A stretch of DNA of 64,000 nucleotides, from the NCBI GenBank assembly GCA_030539285.1, contig JAUNSH010000001.1:56482-120481 (forward strand), in the 5' to 3' direction. The position numbers and the translations under genes are program-made. Under the pieces are notes generated by a model. That model was not told the origin of the DNA, made no database searches, and saw only the letters and a list, made by a program, of their open reading frames with translations. The stretch is from Eubacteriales bacterium (GTDB lineage Bacteria; Bacillota; Clostridia; Oscillospirales; Oscillospiraceae). Positions 15,357-24,167 of this stretch are shown here, piece after piece (the stretch's first letter is position 1; every line of letters begins with the position of its first letter).

Positions 15357-16424
15357 ATGAAAAAATATCAGACGATTTTGGTTTTGGGCCTATGGGGCGC
15401 GCTGGCGCTGTGGGCCTGGTTCATCCCAAGTAAGCAGATCTCGGAAGCCGAGCGCCGTCCGCTGGCTCAAAAACCGGCCTTTTCCGACACATTCACCACA
15501 GATTTTGAAAGCTACAGCTTGGACCAGTTCCCCTTGCGGGACAGCTTTCGCACCCTGAAATCCCTGTTTCACACGGTCGTGCTGGGACAGCGGGACAACA
15601 ATGGCATCTATCTGACGGATGGCACCGCCGTCAAGCAGGAATACCCCCTGAACGCGGATTCCGTGAACCACGCCATTGGCCGTTTTCAGAAGATTTACGA
15701 CAAATACCTTACGGAAAGCCGGTGCTTTTACGCCATTGTCCCGGATAAGGGCTATTATCTGGGGGAGGAAAGCGAGCATCTGACCATGGACTATGATACC
15801 CTGTACGCCCAGGCTGCGGCGGGGATGCCCTGGGCGGAAGAGATCGACCTGCGCCCCGTATTGTCCGGGGCGGACTACTACCGCACCGACACCCACTGGC
15901 GGCAGGAATCCCTGATCCCAGCAGCAGCGGCTCTGTGCGAGGGGCTGGGAGTCACCCCGCCCAAGGCGGAGGATTTTGCGATGACGCCTCTTGAGCGGCC
16001 CTTCTACGGGGTATATTACGGTCAGGCAGCCCTGCCCATGGAGCCGGACACGCTGTACCTTATGGCAAATGACCTGCTGGCCCGGTGTACCGTCTACGAC
16101 TATGAGACGGAAAAAACGGGAAGCGTGTACGATTTAACCAAATTGGGCAGCCGGGATTTGTACGATGTGTATCTGTCCGGGGCCAAAGCCCTGCTGACCA
16201 TCGAGAATCCCGGTGCGAAAACAGATCGGGAACTGGTGATTTTCCGGGACTCCTTCGGAAGCTCCATGGCCCCACTGCTGGTTTCCGATTACGCAAAGGT
16301 AACGCTGGTGGACATCCGCTATGTCCAGCCGGAGCTGCTGGAACAATTTCTGGATTTTCACGGGCAGGACGTGCTGTTTCTCTACAGCACTCTGGTGCTG
16401 AACAGCAGTGCGGCGTTGAAATAG
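15357..16424 (+). CDS. DHHW family protein, AlgJ/AlgX-like partner of MBOAT acyltransferase
   Basis: A 355-residue protein with an N-terminal signal anchor (residues 7-25) and an extracellular SGNH-like domain. It contains the DTHW segment of the family (YYRTDTHWRQES, about residues 177-188) and a downstream RDSFGSS motif with the likely catalytic serine. Such proteins take the acyl group delivered by the MBOAT partner and transfer it to a glycan outside the membrane. It directly follows the MBOAT gene in an apparent two-gene operon and is closed by a terminator. Confidence 0.86.
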   Translation: MKKYQTILVLGLWGALALWAWFIPSKQISEAERRPLAQKPAFSDTFTTDFESYSLDQFPLRDSFRTLKSLFHTVVLGQRDNNGIYLTDGTAVKQEYPLNADSVNHAIGRFQKIYDKYLTESRCFYAIVPDKGYYLGEESEHLTMDYDTLYAQAAAGMPWAEEIDLRPVLSGADYYRTDTHWRQESLIPAAAALCEGLGVTPPKAEDFAMTPLERPFYGVYYGQAALPMEPDTLYLMANDLLARCTVYDYETEKTGSVYDLTKLGSRDLYDVYLSGAKALLTIENPGAKTDRELVIFRDSFGSSMAPLLVSDYAKVTLVDIRYVQPELLEQFLDFHGQDVLFLYSTLVLNSSAALK

Positions 16425-16435
16425 GAGAAGCCACG

Positions 16436-16468
16436 AAACAGCCGGGAGGGGTGTCCTTCCGGCTGTTT
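16436..16468 (+). terminator. Intrinsic terminator after MBOAT-DHHW operon
   Basis: Hairpin arms AAACAGCCGG and CCGGCTGTTT with inner GGAGGG...TCCTTCC pairing, immediately downstream of the stop and ending in a T run. Confidence 0.7.
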
Positions 16469-16586
16469 CTGCTGCACAGGAGCGAGCGGCGGCCATCTGG
16501 CCCACGGTATTTTTCTATATCCGGTATGATTCTGCCTTTCCATTTTGTGCACTATGCCAAAATTTGTCAGAATCGCAAAATAACAC

Positions 16587-16615
16587 TTTACTTCTCTAAA
16601 GCGATAAAGTATAAT
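16587..16615 (+). promoter_or_regulatory. Sigma-A promoter of amino acid ABC importer operon
   Basis: TTTACT (16587-16592), 17-base spacer, perfect TATAAT (16610-16615). The promoter is overlaid by an inverted repeat with arms ACTTTA and TAAAGT, a possible operator. It is 47 bases upstream of the binding-protein start. Confidence 0.65.
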
Positions 16616-16662
16616 GCGGACAGTTGAAATTCCCAAGTGGAAAAAGAAAGGAAGAAAATGAT

Positions 16663-17445
16663 ATGAAAAAGTTATTTGCACTGGTTCTGGCGCTGGTCCT
16701 GGCGCTGAGCTGCCTGACAGCCTGCGGCTCCTCCTCTGACTCCGACCTCAAGTACATCCAGAAAAAGGGTACCATGATCGTGGGTATCACCGACTACGCC
16801 CCCATGGACTACAAGGACGAGAACGGCAACTGGACCGGCTTTGATGCCGAGCTGGCCGAGATGGTCTGTGAGGAGCTGGACGTCAAATGCGAATTCTTCG
16901 TGCTGGCCGACTGGGGCAAGAAGTTCTACGAGCTGGAGACCAAGAACATTGACTGTATCTGGAACGGCATGACCATCACCGAGGAAGTCAAGCTGAACAC
17001 CAACTGCTCCGACGCTTACGTCATCAACGCCCAGGTGCTGGTCATGAAAGCCGACGTTGTGGGTAACTACGCCACCACCGATTCCCTCAGCGGTCTGACC
17101 TTCGCCGTGGAGAACGGCTCCGCCGGTCAGGACGAGGTCGTGGCTCTGGGCATCCCCGACAGCCAGATCATCGCTGTGCAGGATCAGGCCGCCGCGCTGA
17201 TGGAAGTTGCCGCCGGTACCTCTGACGCCTGCGTCATCGATATCACTATGGCCAACGCCATGACCGGCGAGGGTACCAGCTACGCCGATCTGGCCCCCGG
17301 CATCAGCCTGTCCAGTGAGGAATACGGCATCGGCTTCCGGAAGGATTCCGACGTCACCGCCAAGGTGAACGAGCTGCTGGCCAAGTACAAGGCCGACGGC
17401 ACTCTTCAGGCCCTGGCTGACAAGTACAGCCTGACTCTGGCCTGA
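16663..17445 (+). CDS. Polar amino acid ABC transporter substrate-binding lipoprotein
   Basis: Extracellular solute-binding lipoprotein of the PBP2 amino acid type. It has a signal peptide and lipobox LTAC (Cys21). It has the family features IVGITDYAPMDYKDENGNWTG-type N-lobe, FDAELAEMVCEEL, the IWNGMTITEE strand and FAVENGSAGQD. The 260-residue length is normal. An in-frame ATG at 16624 is too early; GAAAGGAAG precedes 16663. The ligand is an amino acid that cannot be specified. The permease and ATPase follow. Confidence 0.92.
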   Translation: MKKLFALVLALVLALSCLTACGSSSDSDLKYIQKKGTMIVGITDYAPMDYKDENGNWTGFDAELAEMVCEELDVKCEFFVLADWGKKFYELETKNIDCIWNGMTITEEVKLNTNCSDAYVINAQVLVMKADVVGNYATTDSLSGLTFAVENGSAGQDEVVALGIPDSQIIAVQDQAAALMEVAAGTSDACVIDITMANAMTGEGTSYADLAPGISLSSEEYGIGFRKDSDVTAKVNELLAKYKADGTLQALADKYSLTLA

Positions 17446-17463
17446 GTTTATCCCAAATAATCA

Positions 17464-17483
17464 GGGAGGGCGACTGCCCTCCC
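17464..17483 (+). terminator. Hairpin (attenuator-like) after binding-protein gene
   Basis: Arms GGGAGGGC and GCCCTCCC with a four-base loop, without a T run. Such hairpins between binding-protein and permease genes often stabilise the upstream message and lower downstream expression. This is inferred. Confidence 0.5.
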
Positions 17484-17496
17484 TTCCGCCGTACTC

Positions 17497-17550
17497 CAGC
17501 CTTCCCCTCTGGGGAGGGTGGCAGCCCGAAGGGCTGACGGAAGAGGTGTG
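17497..17550 (+). repeat. Family B repeat, partial copy
   Basis: CCAGCCTTCCCC...GGGGAGGGTGGCAGCCCGAAGGGCTGACGGAAGAGG, read in pieces, matches the left half of the 10304-10494 element. It is inserted inside the amino acid transporter operon between the binding-protein and permease genes. Confidence 0.65.
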
Positions 17551-17592
17551 TCCCCATTTCAAACACTTTCAAAGATAAAGAGAGGTAAAACC

Positions 17593-18234
17593 ATGTTCCT
17601 CCCGGTAACCTTACAGCTTCTGGCAGGCTTCGGCGAGTCCCTGAAGATTTTCCTGCTGACCCTGCTGTTCTCCCTTCCTCTGGGCCTTGTGATCTGCTTC
17701 GGCTCCATGAGCAGATTCTCCCCCCTGCGAAAGCTGACACGCTGCTTCGTCTGGGTCATCCGGGGCACGCCCCTGATGCTCCAGCTGATCATCATTTTCT
17801 ACGGCCCGGGCCTTATCTTCGGCCTGCCGGCCATGCCCCGGTTCACCGCCACCATCGTGGCCTTCGCCATCAATTACGCCTGCTACTTCTCCGAGATCTA
17901 CCGGGGCGGCATTGAGTCCATCCCCAAGGGCCAGTACGAGGCCGGACAGGTGCTGGGCATGACAAAACAGCAGATTTTTTTCCGGGTCGTCCTTCTTCAG
18001 GTAGTTAAGCGGATCATGGCTCCCATGAGTAACGAGATCATTACCCTGGTAAAGGACACCTCTCTGGCACGAATCATCAGCGTTTACGAGATCATCTGGG
18101 CCGGTGAATCTTTCATCAAAAAGGGCCTGATCTGGCCGCTGTTCTACACCGGCGCATTCTACCTTGTCTTCAACGGTCTGCTCACGGTGCTGTTCGGCAA
18201 GCTGGAAGAAAAACTAAACTATTTCAGAGGTTGA
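17593..18234 (+). CDS. Polar amino acid ABC transporter permease
   Basis: A 213-residue inner-membrane permease of the HisM/GlnP type. It shows LRKLTRCFVWVIRGTPLMLQL near the N-terminus and the EAA loop region SIPKGQYEAGQVLGMTKQQ, which contacts the ATPase. It begins after GAGGT with ATG at 17593; the longer frame runs through repeat DNA. It lies 3 bases before the ATPase gene and is separated from the binding-protein gene by about 150 bases of hairpin and repeat. Confidence 0.92.
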   Translation: MFLPVTLQLLAGFGESLKIFLLTLLFSLPLGLVICFGSMSRFSPLRKLTRCFVWVIRGTPLMLQLIIIFYGPGLIFGLPAMPRFTATIVAFAINYACYFSEIYRGGIESIPKGQYEAGQVLGMTKQQIFFRVVLLQVVKRIMAPMSNEIITLVKDTSLARIISVYEIIWAGESFIKKGLIWPLFYTGAFYLVFNGLLTVLFGKLEEKLNYFRG

Positions 18235-18237
18235 GCC

Positions 18238-18984
18238 ATGGCGATTTTGGAAGTAAAGGATATCAAAAAGGGCTTCGGCTCTACGGACGTTCTCAGGGGC
18301 GTCAGCTTTTCTCTGGAAAAGGGCCAGGTGCTGGCCATCATCGGCTCCTCCGGCAGTGGCAAAACTACCCTTCTGCGGTGCCTGAACTTTCTAGAGACCC
18401 CCGACGAGGGAGAGATCTGGGTAGACGGACAGCTGCTGAACGACGGCAATCTCACCGACGAGCAGATCCGGCAGAACCGGCTGCACTTTGGTCTGGTGTT
18501 CCAGAATTTTAATCTCTTCCCCCAATACACCGTGCTGGAAAACATCACATTGGCTCCAAAGCTTCTCAAGCAGGCAGAGCCTGCCGCCATCCGGGAAAAA
18601 GCGTTAAAGCTTCTCGATCAGGTGGGACTTCTGCAAAAGCAGGACGCTTACCCCTACCAGCTCTCCGGCGGACAGCAGCAGCGGGTGGCCATTGCCCGGG
18701 CGCTGGCCCTCAGCCCTCAGGTTCTGTGCTTTGACGAGCCCACCTCCGCCCTGGACCCGGAGCTGACCGGCGAGGTGCTGCGGGTCATCCGGGGCCTCAA
18801 AGACAAGGACAACACCATGATCGTGGTGACCCACGAAATGGATTTCGCCCGGAGTGTGGCTGACGTAGTGATCTACATGGCGGACGGCGTCATTGAAGAG
18901 ATCGGAACCCCCGAGGAGGTCTTCGACAACCCCAAAAGCGAAAAAACCCGGACTTTCATCCGGGGCACCCAGCAATCTTTCTGA
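18238..18984 (+). CDS. Polar amino acid ABC transporter ATP-binding protein
   Basis: A 248-residue ABC ATPase of the GlnQ/HisP type that powers the amino acid importer. Walker A is GSSGSGKTT (about residues 37-45), the Q-loop lies in FQNFNLFPQYTVLENI, the signature is LSGGQQQRVAIARAL, Walker B is VLCFDEPTSALDPE and the H-loop is VTHEMDFA. It is the last gene of the operon, followed by a terminator hairpin. Confidence 0.94.
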   Translation: MAILEVKDIKKGFGSTDVLRGVSFSLEKGQVLAIIGSSGSGKTTLLRCLNFLETPDEGEIWVDGQLLNDGNLTDEQIRQNRLHFGLVFQNFNLFPQYTVLENITLAPKLLKQAEPAAIREKALKLLDQVGLLQKQDAYPYQLSGGQQQRVAIARALALSPQVLCFDEPTSALDPELTGEVLRVIRGLKDKDNTMIVVTHEMDFARSVADVVIYMADGVIEEIGTPEEVFDNPKSEKTRTFIRGTQQSF

Positions 18985-18994
18985 AAAACGATTC

Positions 18995-19030
18995 AACGGG
19001 AGCATCCTTTTCAGGGCGCTCCCGTTTTGT
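18995..19030 (+). terminator. Intrinsic terminator after amino acid ABC importer
   Basis: Arms AACGGGAGC and GCTCCCGTT around a 14-base loop, followed by TTGT. It lies just after the ATPase stop. Confidence 0.75.
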
Positions 19031-19073
19031 ATTTGCGCAGGGATCGGATCATAGGATGACGTGAATAGCGCAA

Positions 19074-19104
19074 GGACCCCCGGGGCTTTCAGCCCCGGGG
19101 GTCC
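19074..19104 (-). terminator. GC-rich hairpin downstream of the Ig-like protein gene
   Basis: Perfect inverted repeat with arms GGACCCCCGGGGCT and AGCCCCGGGGGTCC, placed where the reverse-strand Ig-like gene ends. The T tail is weak, so it may act together with the forward terminator at 18995. Confidence 0.65.
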
Positions 19105-19132
19105 CGCATTCCTCTTTCCTCGCAATCAGCAG

Positions 19133-22100
19133 TTACTGAACGGTCACCTTGATCGTCGCGTACTTGCCGGAGCCGTCAAGCGCCGCAGCCTTGATGGTGG
19201 CAGTACCTCTGCGCTTGGCAGTCAGGTTTCCATCCTGATCAACAGCGAGAACGCTGGAGCGACTGCTGGTCCACTTCACATTCTGACAGGCTTCAAGTCC
19301 AGTGCCGCAGTACACATCAGCTTCCAGCTTGACTCCCTTTTCACCAACGTCGATCGTTTCGATGCTGCTGGTGATCTCGACTCTGGTCGCCAGCGGGTAG
19401 ATCGTAACAGTCTTCGGAACGCTGGCCTCGCCAGAACCGTCTGTCGCTGTCGCAATGACATGAATCGTCACCTGCTCGGTCAGGCCCTTATTGGCACGAA
19501 TCAGACCAGTGGTAGCGTTGATGGAAGCGTAATTGTAGTCATCCGGATCCGCAAAAGACCACAGAACACGCTTGTTGGTCGCGTTGCTGGGAGTCACCTT
19601 TGCCACCATGAGCAGAGTCTTTCCGGAGTAAAGGTTCTGGGACGCGGTCTTCTGTGTGACCTCTATACCCGTCACGGGCTTCACCACGTTCAGGTACATG
19701 CTGGCGGTATAGGTAGTCTTGCCGACGACCGTCTTCGCAGTGACCTTCACCTTGCCGGTCTTTCCGCCAAAGCTCAGCTTGTTGCCGACTACCTTAATGA
19801 TATTGGAGTTGCTGGTAGACCAGGTCACAGTGGGATTAACATCTTTGCCAGCTCCATAATTGGCAGTCGCATCATATCCCTTCGCCAGAACATTGCTCAG
19901 ATCAGTGTAACCCAGTCTCACGTTCCAGGTATCGGTGCGTTCCGTACCCGCATCGTTATAGAACACTCTGAGCGTATAGTTGGACTTAGGCCGGATGGTC
20001 AGCTTTACGTAATCAAAGTAGCCGCTGTTCTCCTTGGAAATTGCAGCCACCCAGACTGTGGTATTCTTCGTCACACTCTTCGCGGTGACCTTGCCGCTGG
20101 AGCTGACAGAAGCGGCTGTGGCGGTGACGTAGTCGCCGGTATCCTCGTCCTTCTGGTAGACCTTCCATGTAAAGCTCTGGTTGTCGGCCTTCTTTGTCAT
20201 ACCAGAATCCATCCACGCGGTTGCGGACAGGCTCATGGTGGAACCGCTGTTCAGGTAATTTGCCTTGGGTGTGGCGATCTCGACATGGCCAACCAGATTT
20301 GCCACCTTCACGGTGAACTTGGCATTGTACACGCTGCCGGTATCCTTATCCGTAGCCCGGACCGTGATGGTCGCGCTGCCGGACTTCTTACCTGTCAGAA
20401 CGCCATATTCGTCAAAGGACGCAACGCTGGAATTGCTGGTGAAGTAAGTGCAGTCAAACTCCAAATCGGTGCTGTTGTCCGCGCCGACGTACCACATTCC
20501 GCAAATGTTGGCATCTTCCCCGATATTCAGGTTGAGGGTGCTATCCAGAATCTGGTTCTCGTCTTCCAGATACGCCAGGAAAGTCATCGCCTTCTTGGGC
20601 TTGATGGTCACGGTGTACTCGTCATAGATCTCCTTGTTCTCCGCGGAATAGGCAATGACGATCACATCGACACCGTAGTTTACGGTCTTGGCTACCAGTC
20701 TGCCTCTGGAATTGATGGAAGCGGCAGTGGTGGGCTGATAGTCCGTGCCAACAACGCTCCAGGTAACATTCTGGTTGCCCGCCTTCTCATCCATGGAATC
20801 GTCCATCCAGACAGTTGCTTTCAGAGCCGCGCTCTTTCCGCTGGTCAGTGACCGGACACCATCGATTTCCTCGATGCCTTCGATCTCTATGCAGCCAGCT
20901 GTCTTTGTAACTGCCAGATACACGTTGTCCTTGACCTTGGAGCCGTCCGTTGCCTCGCAGGAAATGCGGACATTTCCGGCACCCACAAACGTAACTGTGC
21001 CGTCCTCATCGACCACGGCAACGCTCTCATTGCTGGAGGTCCACTTGAAATCGCCCATGGCCCCTTCAGGGTATGTATCGCACATCAGCTGGATGGGGCC
21101 GTCATTGAAGCCGAACTTGCCGGGCACCTTGCTTCCGTCATCCATTGTAACCGTAATGGACTTCACGGAGGGGCACAGGGTAATGGTCTGTGTATCCGTC
21201 GCAGCCGGGTTGGCTGTGGCGGTAGCCGTCACAGCAATGGCAAGCTGTTCCGGAACAGCGGAGGTATCCAATACGCCCTTATCGCTGATGGTCGCATACT
21301 GTGCGCCATCGCCGGAAATCTCCCACTTGACGCTGCGGTCAGACAGGGTCTTATCATTGTCGAGACTGGTGCTCAGCGTCAGGGTATCGCCGCCGCGCAT
21401 CTGATCGGGAGCATTCTGGATCTTCAGCTCTGTAGCCAGCTTGGCAAACTGCACCGCAGTCTGGGCCGTAACGCCGGTACCGTCAGACGCGGTAGCGATA
21501 ATGGTAATGGAGCCGGTTTTCAGGGGGCTGACCGGCTTTACGATCAGGTAGTCAGAGTCCGCCTCGTGCTGGCAGATGCCATTGGGATCCTGAACCTGCC
21601 AGGTCACCACCTTACGGGCATCGGCGGGCGTGAAGTCCACGTCAATTCTGATACCGCCAGCAACAGCAGCAGCGTCATCCAGATTCAGCGTGGAAGTCTT
21701 GCCGGTAACATTCTCAGTACCGTTCATCAGAGCGATGTTGACGGTCTTGGGAATGACGTGAATGACCACGGGAAGCGCTTCTACCTCGGCATCCTCGACG
21801 TAAGCTTCCAGCTCGACATTAAAATCATAACCGGACTGGGGGAAGGCGGTCAGCTTATTGCCGATCAACTCCACCAGATTCTTGATGCCATTGCCGCTCT
21901 TCAGCCGCCACTTAACAGGCACATCCAGCACCTCGCCATCGGCATTCTTCAGAACGGCGCTCAGTTCCATGGATTCACCGCACACCAGCTCATCGGTCAT
22001 GCCGGCGCCCAGCTCGATCCCTTCGGCAGACTTGGCTTTCACCTTGAAAGAAACGGTCTTCTCGCCGTCCCCGGTCTCATAAGTACCGGTGACAGTCACT

Positions 22101-23407
22101 TCACCAAACGTATGGGCCACAAGTTCACCGTTCTCAATCGTGAGGATCCTCTCGTTGTCGGATTTCCACTCGATGATCTTGTGTGTCACATCGGCAGGCT
22201 CAAAATTCAGAATGTCCGTCAGCTGCACATTCGTGCCAACGCGAACCTCAACGGGGGTTTTAACGTTATCTTTGAGCGCCACGTTCGTCAAAAGCTGCTT
22301 TTTCAGGACTGTGACATTGAGGAAAGCACGGTCATAGCCAGTCACATCCACCACGATTTCGACGGTTTCACCCTCATCGGTTGCTGTCACACCTTTCAGC
22401 TCACCACTAGTGTTGTGGATGGTAGCTTTATCCTTGCGGCTGTTCCAGAAAGCAACCAGCGCATTTCCTTCGCAGTCCACGGCCTTCAGCTGCATGGAAT
22501 CACCGGCATAAATCGTAACTTCGGTCAATTCTTTGTTCTCGGGGTCTGCCGCATCGACAATTCTAATGTGATCCTTTTCGACAGTGATATCAAACGTTGC
22601 ACTGTCATAGCCATCCTTTGCAGCCGTGATAGTGACATTATCCGCAGCCACGCCGGTCACAACGCCATTTCCATCCACCGTCGCAGTCGTCTCAGCACTG
22701 GTCGTCCAGGTGATGCCGTCGACCACATTATCCTCCTCGTCATAAGCGTTCAACTGGAGGGTCTTGCCGACATACATAGTGGACTTGTCCGCCTTGATGG
22801 TAAGCTTACCGGGAACAGGTTCGGCAACGGTGAAGTCCAGTGTCGCCCTGCCGCCGTTGAAGCGCAGGGTGACAGTCGCGCTGCCAGCATCTGCAGCCAC
22901 CAGTTGGCCTGTTTTATCCACACTGATCACGGTGGAATCCGAGCTGTCCCACACCGTGGACTTTTCTGTAATGGTGCCCAGATTGGTGCAGGTATAGCCC
23001 AGATTGAGACTGTCACCAACTGTAAGGCTGGTCACAGGGGTCTTCTCGGTATCCACGTCAATGATTGCAAGATCATCCGGCTTCTGATAAACCGTATACG
23101 TTCTCACACCTGACTTGGTACCGTATTCGGCCTTGACAGTAACCTTGCCCTGCCGCCGGCCTGTCATCTTGACCGAGTTCTCTGTTTCAGAGCTGAACTC
23201 GACCACAGCGCCGTCTTCACTGGTAAAAGACCAAGTCACAGTGTCTGTCGCATCTGCACCGTTCGCAGTCAGTTCCAGCTCCTCGCCTACGACCACGGAG
23301 CTTTTCGCACTGGCAATCGTATACTCCCCCTCCGCCAGCGCCGATACAGGCACCAAGGACAGGACCATGACGATCACCAGAAGCATAGACAATATCCGTT
23401 TCTTCAT
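19133..23407 (-). CDS. Large secreted protein of about 15 tandem bacterial Ig-like (BIG2) domains
   Basis: A 1424-residue protein with a clear Sec signal peptide (residues 1-25, cleavage after VSALA). The remainder is a chain of roughly 90-residue modules; about 15 can be counted from the recurring W-(S/T)-S...(V/A)xxDxxGxL pattern, for example TWTTSAETTATVDGNGVV, FKWTSSNESVAVVDEDGTV and VKWTSSRSSVLAVDQDGNL. No LPxTG motif, S-layer homology domain or C-terminal membrane helix is visible, and no enzymatic domain is recognisable, so it may be released or bound non-covalently. An adhesive or structural surface role is inferred from the fold. It is monocistronic, with AT-rich DNA upstream. Confidence 0.9.
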   Translation of the reverse strand: MKKRILSMLLVIVMVLSLVPVSALAEGEYTIASAKSSVVVGEELELTANGADATDTVTWSFTSEDGAVVEFSSETENSVKMTGRRQGKVTVKAEYGTKSGVRTYTVYQKPDDLAIIDVDTEKTPVTSLTVGDSLNLGYTCTNLGTITEKSTVWDSSDSTVISVDKTGQLVAADAGSATVTLRFNGGRATLDFTVAEPVPGKLTIKADKSTMYVGKTLQLNAYDEEDNVVDGITWTTSAETTATVDGNGVVTGVAADNVTITAAKDGYDSATFDITVEKDHIRIVDAADPENKELTEVTIYAGDSMQLKAVDCEGNALVAFWNSRKDKATIHNTSGELKGVTATDEGETVEIVVDVTGYDRAFLNVTVLKKQLLTNVALKDNVKTPVEVRVGTNVQLTDILNFEPADVTHKIIEWKSDNERILTIENGELVAHTFGEVTVTGTYETGDGEKTVSFKVKAKSAEGIELGAGMTDELVCGESMELSAVLKNADGEVLDVPVKWRLKSGNGIKNLVELIGNKLTAFPQSGYDFNVELEAYVEDAEVEALPVVIHVIPKTVNIALMNGTENVTGKTSTLNLDDAAAVAGGIRIDVDFTPADARKVVTWQVQDPNGICQHEADSDYLIVKPVSPLKTGSITIIATASDGTGVTAQTAVQFAKLATELKIQNAPDQMRGGDTLTLSTSLDNDKTLSDRSVKWEISGDGAQYATISDKGVLDTSAVPEQLAIAVTATATANPAATDTQTITLCPSVKSITVTMDDGSKVPGKFGFNDGPIQLMCDTYPEGAMGDFKWTSSNESVAVVDEDGTVTFVGAGNVRISCEATDGSKVKDNVYLAVTKTAGCIEIEGIEEIDGVRSLTSGKSAALKATVWMDDSMDEKAGNQNVTWSVVGTDYQPTTAASINSRGRLVAKTVNYGVDVIVIAYSAENKEIYDEYTVTIKPKKAMTFLAYLEDENQILDSTLNLNIGEDANICGMWYVGADNSTDLEFDCTYFTSNSSVASFDEYGVLTGKKSGSATITVRATDKDTGSVYNAKFTVKVANLVGHVEIATPKANYLNSGSTMSLSATAWMDSGMTKKADNQSFTWKVYQKDEDTGDYVTATAASVSSSGKVTAKSVTKNTTVWVAAISKENSGYFDYVKLTIRPKSNYTLRVFYNDAGTERTDTWNVRLGYTDLSNVLAKGYDATANYGAGKDVNPTVTWSTSNSNIIKVVGNKLSFGGKTGKVKVTAKTVVGKTTYTASMYLNVVKPVTGIEVTQKTASQNLYSGKTLLMVAKVTPSNATNKRVLWSFADPDDYNYASINATTGLIRANKGLTEQVTIHVIATATDGSGEASVPKTVTIYPLATRVEITSSIETIDVGEKGVKLEADVYCGTGLEACQNVKWTSSRSSVLAVDQDGNLTAKRRGTATIKAAALDGSGKYATIKVTVQ

Positions 23408-23651
23408 ATGAATTGCCTCCTTGATAATCTTGTCGCAATAGTCTGTAACTATTTGTCACGATTGTAACACATCGTTTACGAAATTGCAACCACCAAAACA
23501 AAATTTTTCCAGAAATTTTTACATTTTTTGCAAGCTCCCGTCATTTTTGTTACTACCCGAAAAATTGACACATTTTTCTTCCGCCTGAGACTATCTTTTT
23601 CCATTCCATAGCTTTATATTATAGGTAACGCATCGAAAGGAGCGGCGAAAA
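23408..23651. other. AT-rich intergenic region between divergent genes
   Basis: 244 bases, distinctly AT-richer than the surroundings, with many T and A runs. It must hold the promoters of the Ig-like gene and the flavodoxin gene. A TTGACA occurs at about 23566 but lacks a -10 box at normal spacing, so no promoter is called. No small gene or structured RNA is evident. Confidence 0.4.
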
Positions 23652-24167
23652 ATGAAACCTATTGCCATTGTTTACACCTCCAATACCGGCTTTACCGCCC
23701 AATACGCCTCCCTGTTAGGGGGTGAAACCGGCCTGCCCGTCCACTCTCTGAAAGACGCCATGAAAACCCTGCCCCAGGGCAGCCCCATCCTTTATCTGGG
23801 CTGGCTGGCGGCGGGAAAGGTGCAGAGTTATGACAAAGCTGTTACAAATTTTGACATTCAGGCCCTGTGCGCCGTGGGCATGGGAGAATGCGGCTCTCAG
23901 ATAGAAGACGTGAAAAAGGCCAACCGCCTGCCCGAAGGGCTGCCCCTGTTCACCTTGCAGGGCGGCTTTGACCTGAAAAAACTGCGGGGCGTCTACAAAC
24001 CGATGATGCTGGTCATGTCCAGGACCGTAGTCAGGAAACTGGCCGCCAAGCCCGACCGTACTCCCGGGGAAAGCGACATGCTGGACCTGTTCCAGAACGG
24101 CGGAAATCGTGTCAGTCTCAACAACCTGCGGCCCGTGCTGGCCTGGTTTGAGGAGGAACGCCTGTGA
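23652..24167 (+). CDS. Flavodoxin-domain protein
   Basis: A 171-residue protein starting MKPIAIVYTSNTGFTAQYA, where TSNTGFT matches the FMN phosphate-binding loop of flavodoxins. Later strands (ILYLGWLAAG, LFTLQGGFDLKKL) fit a flavodoxin-like fold such as HemG-type or uncharacterised clostridial flavodoxins. A likely electron-transfer or quinone/protoporphyrinogen-type role cannot be resolved. GAAAGGAG precedes the ATG. Its stop overlaps the GTG start of the following methyltransferase, suggesting coupling. Confidence 0.78.
   Translation: MKPIAIVYTSNTGFTAQYASLLGGETGLPVHSLKDAMKTLPQGSPILYLGWLAAGKVQSYDKAVTNFDIQALCAVGMGECGSQIEDVKKANRLPEGLPLFTLQGGFDLKKLRGVYKPMMLVMSRTVVRKLAAKPDRTPGESDMLDLFQNGGNRVSLNNLRPVLAWFEEERL

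Noticed and set aside
19061-23113. Long forward-strand frames (596 and 515 codons) opposite the Ig-like protein gene
   Set aside because: They lack start signals and family features, and the reverse-strand gene has a signal peptide and repeated modules.
23566-23600. TTGACA at about 23566 considered as the flavodoxin promoter
   Set aside because: No -10-like hexamer lies at 16-18 bases; the best TATCTT is about 21 bases away.
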